Assembly: GCA_010645155.1 (NCBI GenBank)
Contig: CM021319.1
Coordinates: forward strand, 693,920-757,919
Length of the DNA stretch: 64,000 bases
Direction: 5' to 3'
DNA from: Tigriopus japonicus
Taxonomy: Eukaryota; Arthropoda; Copepoda; Harpacticoida; Harpacticidae
Shown: one piece after another, positions 22,901-33,182 of the stretch
Position numbering within the stretch: position 1 is the stretch's first letter
How the letters are laid out: every line of letters starts with the position of its first letter
The notes under the pieces: model-generated
Told to the model about the DNA's origin: nothing
The model's database searches: none
What the model saw: only the letters and a program-made list of their open reading frames with translations
Position numbers and translations under genes: made by a program

Positions 22901-24590
22901 AAAACGAGCTCGAAACCCATGCTGTCCAGAAGGAATTAAATCATGGACAAGCTTGGACTTCATAATCTTCTCAAAAACCTTTGCAACGCTGGAGGTCAGA
23001 GAAATGGGCCTATAATTACTAGGGAGTGACTTATCTCCGCCCTTAAAAATTGGACGACTAAAGGATTTCTCCCGACAGCTTCAATCCGACCCCCAACAGG
23101 ATTCGAACCTACGCCGTCTGGGGAAGCACTTACACTCGGCACTTTTACGAACGCGCTAGTACGCGTGGCCACTCTGGCTTCCTTAATAAGTGTATTGACT
23201 AAGTTTTTTAATACTTAATTTAATAAGCATTTAGGTATATGACTTTAAATCCAGAACAATTAAAGTTGTTCCACATAGTTTCTTGGGTCAGAAACATATT
23301 TCAGTGTTTGAAAATTTCCATTCAAATTTGATATGATTTTTTCAGTTCCCATTTTTTAGAGGCACTTTGTCAGAATAGCGCAGATCAAAAGAGAGTGTAG
23401 TACCTCTGCCTTAAGGCATGCCTTAAGGCATGATAGAGAATCATATTTAAGAGCCATTCATTGTGTGAAGTTTAGAGACTTTTCAAAATCGTATATTTTA
23501 TAAGCCACAGGCGAACAAAGAAGCCAATAATATTTTATTCTTTTTGGAAAAGGTCTATTTGGAAAATTGTTCAACAAATCTAGAATTTTTCTTTGGTAAG
23601 AAAATTCTTATTGAACTTTTCTCGAAACAATGGCACTGAATGTAATTCTTGAAACGAAAATTCCATCTGAATGAATTTGTAGTTCTTCGGAAAGACATTA
23701 GCAAACTACGGTTTAATGAATCTATTCGTGACCAGCTTTTATAAAATTCACACCTCCAGGAAAGTTCAGCATCGTTTTTGATTCCTTTGATGCCAAAAGA
23801 ATAAGATAAATATCAAAAACGTTGCTTTCCCCTTTTGAGTTTTTGTAAGCTCTATTGACATTATTCAGTAAAAAGTCAAATTAGCTAATCAACCACAAAT
23901 AAATCTGCAAATGATAAACATATTACCTTTTAATTTCAACTTAACAGATATCAAAATGTGCTCTAAATATGTACTGACTATGTTTTCAAAAATTTGTCAA
24001 TCTAATAGTAATCTGGTTTTTAACTTACACATGGACTTACCTTTTTCAACGGTAAGAAAAATTGTTCCTCACCGTTTCTTGGGTCAAACCTCATTATATT
24101 TGGGAATTTCCATACATTGATAGGCCATTTTGGGTACAGTGCGTTCTAAGATGGCTCATTTATCATAATAAACCCAATTCATTTTTAGCTCATCATCCCA
24201 CAGTCTTGGAGCATCATGGATGTACGGCTTAATTCCAGGATAATGGTTCTGGTGACCGGATCCAACCCAGATGCAATGGGTCCAACAAATCGAGAAATCA
24301 GGTTCCACATCATTCCTATTCCACCACAATTGGGGAAATTTGAGATCCGGGCAGCGTTTCACACCTTGCTAGATCGTGGGCGCCGAATAAAAAACCCCGT
24401 CCTTCTTTTAGAATCCGACATCCTGATTCTTCAAGTTCAACGGGATCGCTTAGAAGAATGGAATTTTTGGATGACCAAAAACGAAGACAAAAAGCGGGAA
24501 AAATTGAATCGAATGAAGCAGAAGCAAGAGGAACGACGCCTTGAAAACATGAGATATTGGATGAGATGTAAAACTCAAACCTGTTTTTAG
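19918..24590 (+). CDS. F-box protein with beta-propeller-like C-terminal region
   Basis: Exon 1 is 19918-20994. It ends in a CAT|GTAAGG donor in phase 0. Exon 2 is 24204-24590, after a CAG acceptor and in the same phase. Together they give 487 aa. Met14 (19957) is an alternative start. Residues about 48-90 match an F-box (LEQILLYLPIKDLLNCRLVN, then KEWRLF), the Skp1-binding module of SCF ubiquitin ligases. The next 270 residues are strand-rich with spaced tryptophans and aspartates, resembling a WD-like propeller. The C-terminus is a lysine/glutamate-rich helix. Without splicing the frame stops at 21051 (377 aa). The join is inferred from phase only. The intron holds an assembly gap, a LINE and tRNA-like sequence. 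Confidence 0.65.
21712..22155. other. Assembly gap
   Basis: A run of 444 N. It lies within a LINE, so the gap is probably caused by repeat collapse. Confidence 1.
22156..23064 (-). mobile_element. Non-LTR retrotransposon, reverse transcriptase domain
   Basis: Reading leftward from about 23050, the frame gives RPIFKGGDKSLPSNYRPISL, then YLDFAKAFDKVDH, then SGVPQGSILGPLLF, then the catalytic SSYADDTKLV and a thumb region ending PHLEYASPIWAPM at the gap. These are the ordered blocks of jockey/CR1-like reverse transcriptases, with an intact YADD. It is 5'-truncated, has no endonuclease in the window, and the assembly gap removes its 3' part. It lies antisense in the intron of the F-box gene. Decayed relatives are at 9690-10280, and C-terminal fragments of similar LINEs at 3595-4040 and 46010-46498. 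Confidence 0.92.
23066..23182 (-). mobile_element. tRNA-like head joined to the LINE
   Basis: On the minus strand the segment begins GGAAGCCAGAGTGGCC, has a B box GGTTCGAATCC and a long variable region between, as in type II (serine/leucine) tRNAs. It runs through CTGTCGGGAGAAATC straight into the reverse transcriptase in the same orientation. The copy at 24812-24895 shares the tRNA-like part, the CTCCCGACAGC block and a few bases beyond. Confidence 0.6.
23183..24203. other. Intron sequence of the F-box gene, nothing else recognised
   Basis: AT-rich with short frames only. It holds the perfect palindrome at 23408-23429. Confidence 0.5.
23408..23429. repeat. Perfect 22-bp palindrome
   Basis: Two copies of GCCTTAAGGC separated by AT, so each half and the whole are self-complementary. 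It lies in the long intron of the F-box gene. Confidence 0.9.
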
Positions 24591-24786
24591 TTCAAAAATG
24601 AAACAAACCTCTTCTTTATTCTCGATTATTGCCCATTGGATTTTTTGGTTCCAAAAAGGTGAGAGATGCCTCCTTTGACAAGCTAGGAAACCAAAGATTT
24701 TTTGATTCGTTGTGGCAGGAAAGCTTTGAATTTACTAAGGAAACTACCTTATTTAAATATATTCCAATTTATCTTAATTACTGATT

Positions 24787-24792
24787 AATAAA
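24787..24792 (+). promoter_or_regulatory. Candidate polyadenylation signal of the F-box gene
   Basis: AATAAA about 200 bases after the exon 2 stop codon, on the sense strand. Confidence 0.35.
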
Positions 24793-24811
24793 CGATCTAT
24801 GCTCCTCCCTT

Positions 24812-24895
24812 AAAAACATTTCTCCCGACAGCATCGTCCCAATCCTTCGGGATTCGAACTTACACCGTCCGGGGAAGCTTTTATACACCTTCTTT
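24812..24895 (-). mobile_element. Second copy of the type II tRNA-like repeat, fragment
   Basis: It matches 23041-23150 across the B box (GATTCGAAC on the plus strand), CCGTC.GGGGAAGC, TTCTCCCGACAGC and CTCC.CCCTTAAAAA, with one 16-base deletion. It lacks the rest of the reverse transcriptase. Confidence 0.6.
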
Positions 24896-25266
24896 ATCCT
24901 TTCAAGAACATGATAGTACTCAAGGCCATCTGCTTTCCTTGTTGATTAAACAATGACGGGGCTAAAGATTGCCGTCTTTTGTCTCTCGATTAATTTTATA
25001 CATTTTATTTATGACCCATATACTTCCTAGGAACCTCAATCCTTGTAGCGGTATTAAATATTCCACTATCCACCTCCCAAAAATCCTTCAATTTGTGACA
25101 TCTCAAGAATTCCTCCAACCTTAGGTGATGAACTCGTGCGCTTGTTATTAATTTCCAAAACTCTCAGTTTTACCAATTCGACTTTCCAAACTTTACACAT
25201 TTTGGAAAACACGAGTTTATTTTGAAAGAAAAAAAGTCTCCGTTGTTGGCATCCGTAAGTTCTTAA

Positions 25267-26102
25267 GATGCATCAAGGAGGACGGTACTACGTGGAGTGG
25301 GATTGAGCGAGGGCGCGTTACTGCGTTGGTGTGAATTTTCCTGCGTGATAGCCTGGAGTTAATGAAGAAATCCAATATAATTCGGATTAATGTTGTTTTA
25401 TTGACATAGGCCATAAAACAAAAGTCCACAAGGATTCAATGAGCAATCATTTGATGCCCAATTGATGTCTCTCAAAGAATTCAAACTGTGTTGTAACATT
25501 GTGTAAAGTCAATTATCTTCAGACTTCTAATCTACTGCCTTGCTTTGTGATAGTGATTGTCCATCTTTTGTTGAAAGCAACATTGTTTTTATCATTGGGG
25601 TTGTTTAAGGGCATCTTTCTCTTTGTAGAATGCTAAAAAATCTTCTTTGTGTCTTTTTTTAACATTTTGCAGTCTTCTTTTGGCTTTAGAACCCTAATTA
25701 AGTCCTAAAAACAAAGACCGAGAAGAACATTCATATCATTGTACAAAGGGAAGAATGTCCTTGAACTATCCCAATGATTAAAACAATGTTGCTTTCAACA
25801 AAAGATGGACGATCACTATCACAAAGCAAGTCAGTAGATCAGAAGTCTGAAGATATTTGACTTAACACAATGAAACAACACAGTTTGAATTCTTTGAGAG
25901 ACATCAATTTGGCATCAAATGATTGCTCATTGAATCCTTGTGGACTTTTGTTTTATGGCCTATGTCAATAAAACAACATTAATCCGAATTATATTGGATT
26001 TCTTCATTAACTCCAGGCTATCACGCAGGAAAATTCACACCAACGCAGTAACGCGCCCTCGCTCGATCCCACTCCACGTAATACCGTCCTCCTTGGATGC
26101 AT
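25267..26102. mobile_element. 822-bp foldback element with 7-bp target duplication
   Basis: The element (25274-26095) begins CAAGGAGGACGGTACTACG and ends with the near-inverse CGTAATACCGTCCTCCTTG. The arms pair over almost their whole length of about 390 bp and meet near 25685, leaving a small loop. The same 7 bp, GATGCAT, flanks both ends (25267-25273 and 26096-26102). No protein is encoded. The minus-strand frame 25217-25429 only reads the arm. The 59-bp element at 39802-39860 has the same termini. Confidence 0.85.
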
Positions 26103-26578
26103 TTAATGATAGATAGATAAGATTGGCATATCAATAAAAAGGAAGGAATGAAGCGGTTTACTGAATAAAGTTTAGATAGCGTGCACGCTTAAGTCAGGCT
26201 GATTTGGTAAAGGGGGCGGAATGCATTGAATTTGTGAGCTCACAATGAGGGAAATTGAGGGAAATGTCAACCTTTCACACAACTGTTGATCGGACAGTTA
26301 GTGTGACCAAACATGTGAATCAAGATCAACTTTTTTAAACTTGTTCTTGAAGCCAAAAGTTAGTTTTTGTCCATATATGTATTGGATTAACCATACATAA
26401 CGCAAAAGCTAAAATTTTTGCTCTTCTTATTAGTGACTTAATCAATGTATTGGCAAAAAAAAGTTCCTAGTTGTACTATGAAAATCGACTTTGCTCAGTA
26501 CAACAGATTGCGCCACAGCAGTCCTCTTAATCTTCAAAAGTGGGACTTGCCCAGCATGTCGTATCTACCAATATCTGT

Positions 26579-26767
26579 GTTCTCTTCCCCGACCTTTCTC
26601 AAGGAAGCTTTTAGACCACACTTAATCCACACCCACAGATGGAGAACCATTCTGATACAGGATTTGATATTGCCTACCGGAAAAATATGGACGATGTGAT
26701 GGCTGTCTTTGTTGGCCGGGCAAGGCTCAACCCTCCGACCCTAACACCAAGAACCCCCCAAAAAATT
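26579..26767 (+). mobile_element. tRNA-derived SINE, family 1, 5'-truncated
   Basis: It matches the body of the SINE at 17072-17320 from TCTTCCCCGACCTTTCTCAA through GGACGATGTGATGGCTG to the C- and A-rich tail. The A box and most of the tRNA head are missing. Confidence 0.8.
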
Positions 26768-26858
26768 GAAATGCACCCCTGAAACATGATTTTATATGTA
26801 ATTTTATTTGCATTCTGGGCCATTTTTATTTGAATTTTGAAGGACATTTAAGGGATGT

Positions 26859-27370
26859 CTTATATGTAGGGGTGCAGATTTCAGGCAAATAAGATTTTAT
26901 CCCCAAAAACATGTTTACTTGCTATTTGTTAGCTTTCAAAGTTTATTTGCCATTTTTCATTTTATTTGCCATTTTTGGACAAATAAATGCAAAATTTGTC
27001 AGTTTTTGGGCAGTTAAATGCAAACGTTGTCGTTTTTGGGCAAATCAATGCAAACGTTGTCGTTTTTGTTCAAAAATAGGATAAAAAGCCCATTTTTTTA
27101 AAAAAAGGATGTATTGATTATTCAGCGGAATAGAAATATTTTCTCTTAAATGTTCATACACTTGCATTCCACTGTATTGTTGTGTATATGTGTCAATTTA
27201 GTGGCCAGTTTTGCAATATTTTGGTAAATGTTTGTGTCTATTTTCCTTTTTATCTGCCATTTCTTTGTTTATTTGTCATTTTATTTGCCAATTTGGACGT
27301 TTTTATTTGCCATTTTTGGGGCCTAGTAGGCATGTTTTATTTGCCAGAAATCTGCACCCCTACTTATATG
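26859..27370. mobile_element. hAT-type MITE, family IV
   Basis: The element (26867-27362) begins TAGGGGTGCAGATTTC and ends GAAATCTGCACCCCTA. The 8-bp duplication CTTATATG is perfect on both sides (26859-26866, 27363-27370). Internally, short motifs TTATTTGCCATTTT and GCAAACGTTGTCGTTTTTG are repeated. No transposase. Confidence 0.9.
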
Positions 27371-29410
27371 CCTTAAATTACCAAGCATAGTATTGTGCCT
27401 GTACGTGAAGAGTCAATACGTCTTAACATCGTTCTTGGCAAAGAAAATATGGACCAATTAAAAACGATTGCACTTTTAAATTATTAATAAAAATAGAGAC
27501 TTGGAAGTACATTTTCTTAACGCTATTACCCCACACGATCAAAAAACTTTGGTTATCAGTTCAATAAAGTGATTTTTCCCCTCCTGGCTAAGAGGACCGC
27601 CAAGATCCAATTACATCCCGTTTTAACTCAACGCAATTTAAAGGATTGAGAGCCCTTCGAACATTTCACCATCATAATTTCATGGCTTTGTCCAGTGCAT
27701 TTCGTTAGCCAACAAGAATCATCCATCCTTGTTATGAATAATAACCATTCTGTCGTTCGTTGTCAATGGCCGATTTTGCAACTTGAAAATGATGTCAAGT
27801 GTGAAGTCATCTCTTTCCCATTTGTCCCAGAAATATATAGTTCAAGTTCAATCCATCCATCTATCACCCTTCCTGTGACGCAACGTCTTTAGCTTCACCA
27901 ACCCTAAAAACATACCCTTTGAGGAGATGACCTCTTAAAGAATGCAAATTGTGCAATTGAATGTAATTGAAGTCTTGAACCCATCAAGGGCAATACTATG
28001 TGTACAAGCAGGCCCACTCTTGAACCATGTTCTTGGTTAGGCCTGTACATTTGTAGTGTCAGGGAAGGAAGCAACTTCCATTGAAGAGGCCAAAATCCTC
28101 AAGGCATCTTTGATGCGCCAGGCTTGGTCTCATGGTTGGTTGGATGGTTTTGCTCTCACACATTTGGAGGAGAGGAGTGTGCGTGTGTTGACGTATCCTG
28201 ATCAACCAAGCGACGCTTCCCACCCCTCTCTTGCTTGCCTCTTTACAACAGTTGCTGATTAAACCATGGATAACTTGTGTCTGGAAAACCAGAAAATGTG
28301 TTCATCGCAATACCCATGAAAACTATTAAAAATAAGCTTGGAGTCAAAAAGACCCCTTTTCTTCTGAACCATCGCCGAAACCAATCATCTTAAGTCACTT
28401 CTTATAGAACCTGTTTATTTTCGTCTTGTTAAGTTTATTGTTTTTTTGATTTATTGTTTTCTGTTGCTTTATGTCAAGTTTATTGTGTTTTTATTGTTTA
28501 CTGTACGTACCACTCAAACATCAGACTTGATAAAAGAGCAAAGGTGGGAGATACAAAGACAAGAATAAAATTATAGAATGGAGAAAACACAGTTAAACAA
28601 GTTAGTTTAAAATATTTAAAAAAATGAAGTAGTTTTTGTCTTATTTAAGTTAATGTTAAGTAATTTTTTGAGTTAATCTTTTATCAAGAGGCGTTATGTA
28701 CTCAATAACAATTCTGGTGAGCGACAAAAGAAGATAATTCTTACATCAAGATAATATCTTAGATCCAGCTCTGATTGCATTTTTACTTTAACATTTCATC
28801 AACTGAAAAAAACATTGATGTTGGACTCTTGATATTGCTGCTAGGAACTAAACATGATGTTAAACCATACGAACTGTCGTCATTTATCATCATTTTAACT
28901 TTCATCCGTAAGAGACGTTGACTTTCCAGCTCTGAAGACAACCAATTTTAACATGATTTGATTTTGTATGGTTGTGTAACATAAATGATATTAGGATATC
29001 CCCGCTGCAATTTGGAATAATTTGTCTATTATGTTATACTAGGAAATTTTTTGCCCGTCATAAAATGTCGTGTTCCCTGGTTAGAGTCATCTGTCCCGAT
29101 GGATGACTATCCTGTACTGTTTGGAACTTTCAAGGCCAATGTTCTAACGCTCTGAAGAAGCAGTCTACATCGGATTTCAATTCGGATGGGACGACACGAT
29201 CGGGCTTGAAACAGATTTTAGCCTTTACAAAAGAGATCGATCAACGATAAATAACATCCACCTTTCGTGCATGAAGTGAATAATACCTTGGCTAGAAAGT
29301 GCCTTTTCAGAGTGACTTGGGTGTTTGTTGTATGTGAAATGCGTCCATGACTGCCTAATTCCTTCCTCACTTCTCACTCCTCCAAATTTTGCCATTGCAA
29401 AACTTTCAAC
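27371..29410. other. Intergenic stretch, no gene seen
   Basis: Only short frames without domains. 28430-28500 is a low-complexity stretch of repeated TTTATTG. The last few hundred bases should hold the promoter of the gene at 29411, but no specific element is convincing. Confidence 0.5.
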
Positions 29411-30708
29411 ATGGCTGTGAACACGTTAAGAGAGCGCAATCTGCTCCGAAATCCCATCTTTGGAGGGATTGTGATCCTTTTGGTTACCTTGCTTCTGTCA
29501 GATTCCATCCTCACAGACTATCTTGTGGCCTCTGTGACCTCAATGGGAATTTCGGTGGGACTCATCTCGATCCAAGGATCTGCTGAGGAAATGGGAGCTC
29601 AAGCTCGATCCGATCCCTCTGAAAGTGAAACCCTTCAAGGTAGTTTTGCATTTCTTAATCTCGTGGAAAGTGTTATTTCCATAATGCCATAAGTTCTTTA
29701 ACATTCTTCAACCTTAATCAGAGCTCTTGTGGCATAATTATTGTTGGTGGTCAAAAGTGGTTTAGTTGGTGGTGGTACCAGTTATTCGTCTTTGCTTCCT
29801 TGTTCTCATGGAAAGATTCAGCCAATCGCTAGCTGACTTTCCAAGGACACTCATTGATTGCTGCAGGTAGTGTGAATGCCATTGCAAAGCAGAGCTCTTT
29901 GTACCTAGATGGTGGTACAACCTTGAATCAAAATGGCAATGAACTTTACAAACTGCATATAAGCTTACAAGCAATGCTCAAATCATGTTGAGCTTGTAAC
30001 AAAGTGCTCTATTTCCATAAGATAAGAAGCCAGACGCGTTTCCTTCCATAACACATGCCGTCTATTTACAATCTACTTTCACCCCATTCTGTGAGAGATG
30101 ACACCATTTGTTACAAAACTAGAGATGATTATCACTTCTAGAGTCGTGTAAGGTATTCAGATTTGAATTGTGCCACACTAAATGTTTTAAAAAATGAAGT
30201 AATATTTTTTGATAAATATTTCCATATTTATATTTCAAACCAATGCTCTATCCTTCATATTATGTGTTTTGAGTGGTGACCAACAATAAACAACATAAAT
30301 GAAAGTTAAGAGACTCTCAACTTTTCTCATTTTTTTTTCAGATGAGCAAATGAGAATGATCACCGCCATCACTGAGGTGTGTCTACCCAAATTGGTTTGT
30401 GAGTTGTACGCCAAATCCACTTCCTATGGAGTCACAGATGGAGAGAAGTCCCTGATGTCTCTGATAGGGTAACAGATTGGTGGAAATACTGTAGGTATTC
30501 CATACATTGCATAACCCCACTTTTCCCTTCTGATTTTAGAGTCACCTCCTTGGCCTCTGGGAGCCCCTCCAGATATCACTATGCAGCTCATATGGGCCAA
30601 CTAATCAGAGGTTTGGAAGGTGATCAAGGTTGCCATCAGTTCTACCCCACGTGTCCATTTTCGGGCGAGGATGTTCGAGCGATCGCCAAGAAGATCAACT
30701 TGAAATAA
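29411..30708 (+). CDS. Small single-pass membrane or secreted protein, 174 aa, three exons
   Basis: Exons are 29411-29639, 30342-30468 and 30540-30708, with GT..AG ends and matching phases 1 and 2. The N-terminus has one hydrophobic segment (about residues 17-55, starting IFGGIVILLVTLLLSD), which serves as a signal anchor. The C-terminal domain has spaced cysteines (VCLPKLVCELYAKSTSYG, DQGCHQFYPTCPFSG) and a tract resembling SLIG.TSLASGSPS.YHYA. I recall similar small Cys-containing proteins in arthropods without assigned function, but cannot name the family. A polyadenylation signal follows 86 bases after the stop. The next gene is convergent. Confidence 0.78.
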
Positions 30709-30793
30709 GAGGAGTCGCGTCTTCAACGGGATGGCGAACCGCCAAATTCATCCAGTTATTGATTTACACAAAGTTTAACGAGCTTGGTCTTGG

Positions 30794-30799
30794 AATAAA
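30794..30799 (+). promoter_or_regulatory. Polyadenylation signal
   Basis: AATAAA 86 bases past the stop codon at 30706-30708. Confidence 0.6.
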
Positions 30800-31395
30800 C
30801 GGGCATTAAAGAGCTTGAAACCTTGGTGGACATTGATTAATTCTCCAGGACATGGATAAAACAAAAAAAGCATTCGTAATTTATTACTTGTTCATAATGT
30901 GACGAAGATTGCACATAATCAGCTCATAACAATGTTCATCTTGTATCACTACTCCAATCCTCGTCATCATCACAGCCAACACAGAGGATAAATCGTCACG
31001 TAAAGAAGTTCAGAAGCGATCAAGGCTGGAGTAGCTGAACAATACGGGCTCTTTGGCCTTTCAAGTCCGAATGACCTTTTCCACGGGCACTTCTCACTTG
31101 ACCTTGGACGACCAAAGGGGGTCTTCGGCACATAAATCATGGTTGCAAGACCTGGTGTCCACCACCAGTTACGTAAGTGGTGGTTATTGGAACATTGGGC
31201 AGGGCAGTCTCTTCAAAGGGTGATTCTTGAGCCAAATGTCCTGACTTGGTTGTGACCCTCGACTGGTTTGCCACCCATCATCTCCTGCTCATCTATGTTA
31301 ATTTGCGGGCAAGATCGGGTCATGATTGGTGTTCTCTTATGCATACGGATCGGCAACTTAGTATGCACATCTAAGACTACGGGCGAGGTTTTTTG

Positions 31396-33182
31396 CTATA
31401 ATACTGCAGCCGAGGAACTCGTAGCATGGATCAGAGGAACCGTAGTCCCATCATGCTCATTATAAAGCTCGTCATCGTCATCATCGGACTTCTTGTAGTC
31501 CTGTAGTGAGAGTTTCTTTTCGAGATTTCGCCTTAGAGCCATGGTTGAAGTTGGACTGTCCAAGGTCAGAGGCTGACTCATGCTTTCGGGAATGAAGGCC
31601 GATACCATGAGGGCCAGTATGACTAATAAAGCCCCAAACACGAAAGGTGGTCCCGGGATCAATTCCGTGACGAGACCGAGGTTGCCGGGAGGCTCGGGGG
31701 TAATTTCCGCATCTTTAAGATCTTTTTCGTTTAAATTCACGTGGAACAAACTAAAGACCAAGCCAAACATGGCTGGGCCAAGGCCATTGCACAGGCCTCT
31801 CATACCCGTGATCATGCCTTGAACGAGGCCTTGCTTGTCCGCATCCGCATGCATGGAAACGAATGCACTTATGGCCGGATAAGTGATGCTGCAATAAGGA
31901 GAAAATATTTGTTAGAAAAAGGGGTTTTCTTGAAAGAGCGCTTTCGTTTAGAAATGTTTTCGTACCTGGACACGGATGCTAAGACTCCGGCGGCCCACAT
32001 CATCCAGGTTTGTGAACCAAATCCATACCACATGAGTTGTAACATTTCAAAGAGCAACCCGATCATGATGGTATGCTTGCTCCCGATGGTTTTCATCAAC
32101 AGGGTCAACAAGCCCGTTTGGGCAATCACCGAAAGGATGCCAACCGTGGCGATGAACATGGCCACAGCCTCTTTGGAAAAACCCATCACAAGACGCAGAT
32201 ACACAAAGAAGCACGAGTATTGGCCCGCCTCCGGAAGATAGGACAGAAACACGGTCACGCACAGCATCAGAATGGTTTTGTCTTTCCAAATCTTACGAAG
32301 GGCCGCAAAAGGGTCCACTTGTTCAAAGGTCAACCCTCGAGAGGCGGGTTTGCATTTGTCGGGCAAGGATTCGGGCACGGCCACCAAGATAAAGAACACA
32401 TCCAGAATAGCGATGGCCGTGGCCAAAGTCACGACCACGTCCTCGGAGTACACTTGCTCAATATAGGCCCCCAAAGCGGGACTCGTGACGAGGCTGGCCG
32501 CAAAAGTGGCCGAAACGAGGCCGTAAGCCGCGGATCGGTCACTTTCATCCGTGACATCGGCCACATACGCGAACACCACGCTGAAGGTCACGGCAAAAAC
32601 ACCCGAAATAGAGATCATGGCAAAATACCACCACGTGTTAATCATCATGAGCGGGATCGGGGCGCACGTGAAGAACACGGTGACTAAGAGGAAAAACTTG
32701 CGCCCCCAAATATCTGACAAAGCCCCGATTAACGGCGCCGAAAGAAACGAGAGAAACCCTTTGATGCCCACAATGAGTCCGTTCATAAGGAACGTATGAT
32801 CGGGAAACGTCTTGTTCAACACCGTGATCATGGGCGAGGTCAACAGACCCCAAGCAAAGAACTCCAAGAAGATCACGACCAGGGCGTGGTAGATCGAGGC
32901 CTCACCCACCCCTGAACTCGTGACCACGCCCTCAGCCATCTTTTTGGATTGTGGAGCCCGAAAGAGCATGTTCACCACTCGTTTACCCACTTTGGCTGGA
33001 GCCTTAATGAAGAAAGGCACTCGGAAAAAGGTGCTGGTCTTCTTCTTGCGTCCGTGACTATTCTCGGAGGGGTTCTTGGAGCTCCGACGTTGCTGATAGA
33101 GATAAGCTTGGGGATGTGAGGCGTCAATTTTGATCTCCGGAGATGAATTGGGCAAAGTTGGCCCGGAGGCGTGTTGAGACAT
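31396..33182 (-). CDS. MFSD14: MFSD14/HIAT1-like major facilitator transporter, 569 aa
   Basis: Two exons, 33182-31966 and 31888-31396, join in phase 2 through a GTACGA donor and a TTGCAG acceptor. The protein aligns strongly with vertebrate hippocampus-abundant transcript 1: IFLEFFAWGLLTSPMITVLN, HTFLMNGLIVGIKGFLSFLS, the major-facilitator loop motif GALSDIWGRK, FAYVADVTDESDRS, VFLSYLPEAGQYSCFF and QGMITGMRGLCNGLGPAMFG. About 12 membrane segments follow a basic, serine-rich N-terminal extension of about 90 residues that is longer than in the human protein (490 aa). The C-terminal tail is acidic. Family members are solute carriers of uncertain substrate in internal membranes. It is convergent with the gene at 29411. 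Confidence 0.95.

Noticed and set aside
23066..23182. Functional serine or leucine tRNA gene
   Set aside because: The acceptor stem does not pair cleanly and the segment runs directly into reverse-transcriptase sequence. A second truncated copy exists.
32073..32853. Several open frames on both strands inside the MFSD14 gene
   Set aside because: They are shadows of the strongly conserved transporter exon. Its GC-rich codons suppress stops in other frames.
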